From: Bacteroidota bacterium
GTDB taxonomy: Bacteria > Bacteroidota > Bacteroidia > Flavobacteriales > Weeksellaceae
Direction of reading: 5' to 3'
DNA length: 15,441 nt
Assembly: GCA_023420435.1 (NCBI GenBank)
Contig: JAEZWE010000189.1
Location: 1-15,441, forward strand
Notes under the pieces: model-generated
The model's input: the letters and a program-made list of their open reading frames with translations, nothing else
What the model was told of the DNA's origin: nothing
The model's database searches: none
Part shown: one piece after another, positions 12,895-15,441 of the stretch
Numbering within the stretch: position 1 is the first letter of the stretch
Layout: every line of letters starts with the position of its first letter
Translations under genes and position numbers: made by a program

Positions 12895-14076
12895 TTACTT
12901 TTCTAAAAAAGCCGTAGAACCACCAATCCAAATGGCATCCTTCTTATTGAAATCTACATTTACCATGGCAGTTTTGGTCATTCTTACCAAATGTTCCATT
13001 AGTTTTGGTCGTTCTTCATCTTCATGCCAAATGTATAGCAAGCGAATTTCTGCTTTAGAAAATTCTCCGTTTGGATCTTTAAATAATGGAGCATATTCTA
13101 CTTTTCTTTGCATAATGAAGTTTTCCTGGTCTTCAATAGCGTCAATCTTTTCTTGAGTCGGATTCAAATCTACACCACTTCCAGCGAAGGAAAACAGAGG
13201 CTTTAATACAAAATCGGAAAGATTTTCATGGGCGGGAAATTCATTTAAGAAATAACTTTTTGGTGCATAAGGATGATCCAACTTAGGCAACAAATATTTA
13301 GAAATTTTGAAAAACCAATTGGGATGCGTAATCCATTCTACATCCAGTTCTTCGCGGAAGTCGAAATCAATTTCCAAATTTTCAATGCGGTCCAGCTCAT
13401 CAAAAATGACACGGTTGTAAATTCGCTTTATTTCGATTAAGTTTCCGTCTTTTTCGTAATACAATTTTTTTCCGTTTTTCTTTACTTTGGTAAGGCAAAC
13501 CGGTTTTATACCCAGTTTTTTCTCAGTAATATAAAAATCGATATTGGTTTTTTGTTGGTCCGGAAAAATTTCTAATAGAATAACATTTTCAGGATTTTCT
13601 TTTCCAATAAGTAATTTTCTTAATTCACCATAATATTTTTCGTCTGGAGCACTTTCTTTGAGTTCATGTAGAAAAGGATAGACTTCACGCAAGGTATTTT
13701 GAAGTTCTCTCTGAAAACCGTATAAGGTGGGAAATGCTTGCAATTCGATGAGTTGAGGTTCAATTTCTCCATTTTCATTTTTACAAATTCCAAAATCGAT
13801 GGTGAAGAAATGCGGTTGTTTCGTATCATTGGGAACAAATTGATGTGGAGGAATTGCTTTGCTCAGTTCTTCATCCGGAATATTTTTAATTTGGGTAATC
13901 ATGCTTTCACAAGCATCTCGCAATTTTTCTTTAAACTCCTGCGTCAGAAAAATCGGACTTTCGGAAACCCGGAAAAGTGGTTTTGTGCCGCTTTTTTCGG
14001 AAAGGATATCGACTACTTTTTTATATTTTTCTTCGGTAAATTCAGCATTGAACTGATCTCTGTACTTTGGTATCAT
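12895..14076 (-). CDS. GspS-like, circularly permuted ATP-grasp protein of unknown substrate
   Basis: Encodes 393 residues, with no signal peptide. Residues 88-121 read like the acidic metal-binding end of an ATP-grasp fold: F-T-I-D-F-G, then N-G-E, then L-I-E111-L-Q113-A-F-P-T-L-Y-G. The ATP-binding part comes later: F-V-L-K292-P-L-F-S-F-A-G-S-G at 289-301, F-I-M-Q323-R-K-V, R345, and a C-terminal L-V-R-M-T-K-T-A with I-W-I-G-G-S. This inverted order matches the circularly permuted glutathionylspermidine-synthase-like group of amide ligases. E-L-Q stands where those enzymes usually have E-x-N. Such proteins join a carboxylate to an amine using ATP. The next genes upstream encode a class I amidotransferase and a GCS2-type ligase, so a role in a peptide or amide pathway is likely. 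A terminator at 14121-14150 suggests it has its own promoter. Substrate unknown. Confidence 0.7.
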   Translation of the reverse strand: MIPKYRDQFNAEFTEEKYKKVVDILSEKSGTKPLFRVSESPIFLTQEFKEKLRDACESMITQIKNIPDEELSKAIPPHQFVPNDTKQPHFFTIDFGICKNENGEIEPQLIELQAFPTLYGFQRELQNTLREVYPFLHELKESAPDEKYYGELRKLLIGKENPENVILLEIFPDQQKTNIDFYITEKKLGIKPVCLTKVKKNGKKLYYEKDGNLIEIKRIYNRVIFDELDRIENLEIDFDFREELDVEWITHPNWFFKISKYLLPKLDHPYAPKSYFLNEFPAHENLSDFVLKPLFSFAGSGVDLNPTQEKIDAIEDQENFIMQRKVEYAPLFKDPNGEFSKAEIRLLYIWHEDEERPKLMEHLVRMTKTAMVNVDFNKKDAIWIGGSTAFLEK

Positions 14077-14095
14077 TGTGTATTTATTTAAACTT

Positions 14096-14103
14096 TAAAT
14101 GTA
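14096..14103 (-). promoter_or_regulatory. Possible -7 element of the ATP-grasp gene
   Basis: On the minus strand this reads TACATTTA, one base off TAnnTTTG, 19 bp before the ATG at 14076 and just past the terminator of the upstream gene. No -33 element is seen. Confidence 0.35.
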
Positions 14104-14120
14104 ATGAAAATTCACTAATG

Positions 14121-14150
14121 AAAATAAAAAACCGGGCATAAAACCCGGTT
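14121..14150 (-). terminator. Intrinsic terminator of the GCS2-amidotransferase unit
   Basis: Stem AACCGGG (14130-14136) / CCCGGTT (14144-14150) with a 7-nt loop. On the minus strand it is followed by TTTTATTTT. It lies 20 bp past the amidotransferase stop and 45 bp before the ATP-grasp start, so it splits the three ligase-type genes into two transcripts or attenuates the last one. Confidence 0.85.
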
Positions 14151-14169
14151 AAATGTTATTTTTTGCTCT

Positions 14170-15000
14170 TCAAGCCATTTCAAATTCTTTTAAAATTTGT
14201 TGGGTGGCATTTTGTAAAAATCTTGGTAAAATTTGTGATTGTGTTAGCAGAATTTTATCAGGATCGTCCATTCTGTCAACCGTTTCCAAATATTTTTCCA
14301 TACCGTACATTTCAATCATGGCTTCTCTGTTTTTTTCGTCTTCCAGGTTTTTCATCATTCCTTCAGGATCTGCTTCCGGGTGAAACTGGGTTCCGAATAT
14401 TTCTTCTGAAAAACGTATCGCCATAACGGCTCTTTCCAAATGAATGTGAGGACGACCTTTCTCCAATCCAACAATTTTCATGTCCAATTCTTCAAAAGTT
14501 TCCAAATTGGGTTCTATAAATTGATAAGCTCGGGAATCTACAGCGTAGAAAGGTTCCGGCAGGTTTTCAAAAAGGAAATCATTTTCACCCTGAAAGGTTT
14601 TATGGATGGGCATCACCCCAAATGAATATGATTTTCTTTTACAGATATTTCCTAATTTCCAATGAATACTGGCTAATTGAAAGGAATGACAAATTAAAAA
14701 AAGGAATTTTTTCTGTTCACTTTTTTTATTGTAGTTCCAAATATTATCCAAAAAGTCAGCAAATTTTTGTTCCCATTCATACCCTTCACGGTGTGGATTT
14801 CCCGGACCTCCGGAGGAAATAAAAATATCAAAATCTTCTATATTGGGTATTTCGTTTTTATAACGAACGTCAAAAATTTCAATTTCAACTTCTTCCGCAG
14901 CGCTTTCTTTAAAGGCTTGTGAAATCTCTTTAATGTTACGCATTCCTTGGTTTACATGGTTGTTGTTCATGTCCAATAGCGCCAATCTAATCTTCTTCAT
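14170..15000 (-). CDS. Class I glutamine amidotransferase-like protein
   Basis: Encodes 276 residues from the ATG at 15000 (M-K-K-I-R-L-A-L-L-D). The class I glutaminase triad is present: nucleophile C104 in L-I-C-H-S-F-Q, with H207 and E209 in G-T-Q-F-H-P-E-A. The oxyanion segment is S-S-G-G-P-G-N-P at 62-69. In this family the domain releases ammonia from glutamine for a partner enzyme, or acts as a gamma-glutamyl or related peptidase. The nucleophile elbow is C-x-S-x-Q rather than the common C-x-G-x-Q. No synthetase domain is fused, so a partner is expected; the GCS2-type ligase encoded just upstream (32 bp gap) or the ATP-grasp protein downstream are candidates. The frame extends to a TTG at 15030, but that overlaps the promoter element at 15028-15035, so the ATG is preferred. 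The reaction cannot be stated. Confidence 0.85.
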   Translation of the reverse strand: MKKIRLALLDMNNNHVNQGMRNIKEISQAFKESAAEEVEIEIFDVRYKNEIPNIEDFDIFISSGGPGNPHREGYEWEQKFADFLDNIWNYNKKSEQKKFLFLICHSFQLASIHWKLGNICKRKSYSFGVMPIHKTFQGENDFLFENLPEPFYAVDSRAYQFIEPNLETFEELDMKIVGLEKGRPHIHLERAVMAIRFSEEIFGTQFHPEADPEGMMKNLEDEKNREAMIEMYGMEKYLETVDRMDDPDKILLTQSQILPRFLQNATQQILKEFEMA

Positions 15001-15027
15001 TTCTGGGAACTTGCAAATATTGTGCTG

Positions 15028-15035
15028 CAAAATTA
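15028..15035 (-). promoter_or_regulatory. Internal -7 promoter element before the amidotransferase gene
   Basis: On the minus strand this reads TAATTTTG, identical to the SIMPL gene element. Its first three bases are the stop codon of the upstream ligase gene. It would start transcription about 20 nt before the ATG at 15000, allowing expression apart from the GCS2 gene. Confidence 0.45.
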
Positions 15036-15441
15036 CATATTTTGAAATAAAAGATCGTTTTCGTGGGTGATTCCGAATTCAGTTTCGGCAATCATATAAT
15101 CCACAACAGCTTTTAAATCCTGGGTTTCTTCAAAAACTCTCAATTGTCGATCTGCACCAGTTCCTCTGCGCATCATTTCCCAAGCGTATTCCACTTCTTT
15201 TCGGCTTCCTAAATCATCAACGACATCATCAATAAATTCTAAAAGTTCTCGCAATAAATGCTCATACGGAACACTGGCTTCTTTCCCAAAATCGATTAAA
15301 TGAGCATGGATTCCATCTTTAGAAGCACGCCATTTATTTTCGGTAATAAGTAATCTTCGGTAAGGTCTGAAGCTCAAATTTTGCTGATGAAGTTTATAAA
15401 TTTTTGCCGTTATTGCTTGCATTATAGCTGCTAAACAAACC
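15033..15441 (-). CDS. Carboxylate-amine ligase, GCS2/YbdK type (3' end, partial)
   Basis: The minus-strand frame is open from the window edge to the TAA at 15033-15035, giving about the last 135 residues of a protein usually near 370-430 long. The segment matches the C-terminal part of the glutamate-cysteine ligase 2 family. It has a helix I-M-Q-A-I-T-A-K-I-Y, then E-N-K-W-R-A-S-K-D-G with a following L-I-D-F-G, and the highly conserved R-G-T-G-A-D-R-Q-L-R-V-F-E-E-T. Enzymes of this group form an amide bond between the gamma-carboxylate of glutamate (or a similar acid) and an amine with ATP. YbdK itself has weak glutamate-cysteine ligase activity. The catalytic N-terminal half is outside the window. 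The ATG at 15420-15422 is internal, since homologous sequence continues upstream of it. It probably heads an operon with the amidotransferase gene. Confidence 0.82.
   Translation of the reverse strand, partial: VCLAAIMQAITAKIYKLHQQNLSFRPYRRLLITENKWRASKDGIHAHLIDFGKEASVPYEHLLRELLEFIDDVVDDLGSRKEVEYAWEMMRRGTGADRQLRVFEETQDLKAVVDYMIAETEFGITHENDLLFQNM

Noticed and set aside
15001..15030. TTG start of the amidotransferase gene at 15030
   Set aside because: The ten added residues do not fit the family N-terminus, and the codon overlaps a -7 promoter element; M-K-K-I-R at 15000 is the natural start.
15420..15422. ATG at 15422 as the true start of the last gene
   Set aside because: The frame stays open to the window edge and the visible part is only the C-terminal portion of a GCS2-type protein.

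Overview
The window is AT-rich bacterial chromosome, densely packed with genes. Several features point to Bacteroidota, most likely a flavobacterium of the Chryseobacterium/Kaistella type. These are -7 promoter elements of the form TAnnTTTG, the lack of clear Shine-Dalgarno sequences, a sensor kinase with TPR repeats paired to a LytTR regulator, and secreted SIMPL and von Willebrand A (VWA) proteins. The taxonomic placement is an inference. No tRNA, rRNA, CRISPR array, insertion sequence or prophage gene was seen.

Layout: (1) 1-705 holds the 3' end of a single-strand DNA-binding protein gene and a small HRDC-domain gene, closed by a terminator. (2) 733-5629 is a candidate self-contained envelope signalling module: a VWA-domain protein and a SIMPL-domain protein on the minus strand, and, divergent from them, a periplasmic-TPR LytS-type histidine kinase with its LytTR response regulator. 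Two nearly identical tandem repeats (ACTTGGTGAAT twice, 21-bp period) lie at 2001-2032 and 3041-3072. They sit exactly 27 bp from candidate -7 elements of the VWA, SIMPL and kinase genes. I read them as the LytTR operators of an autoregulated circuit; this is the most interesting signal in the window. (3) 5646-7887 is a hisS-methyltransferase pair. (4) 7889-8152 is a small membrane-anchored helical protein. (5) 8270-12877 is a complete cyanophycin cycle: cphA (synthetase) divergent from cphB (cyanophycinase) and an iaaA-like isoaspartyl peptidase, which together could make, cut and fully recycle an Asp/Arg storage polymer. (6) 12895-15441 holds three minus-strand genes for amide-bond chemistry: a GspS-like, apparently circularly permuted ATP-grasp protein, a class I glutamine amidotransferase-like protein, and the 3' end of a GCS2/YbdK-type carboxylate-amine ligase. 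Their product is unknown. Their position next to the cyanophycin genes suggests a second peptide or amide pathway in the same amino-acid-storage neighbourhood.

In region 2 the kinase's TPR domain should lie in the periplasm with the SIMPL and VWA proteins, so the proposed regulon would place sensor and targets in the same compartment. In region 5, CphA makes cyanophycin from Asp and Arg, CphB releases beta-Asp-Arg, and the isoaspartyl peptidase splits that dipeptide.
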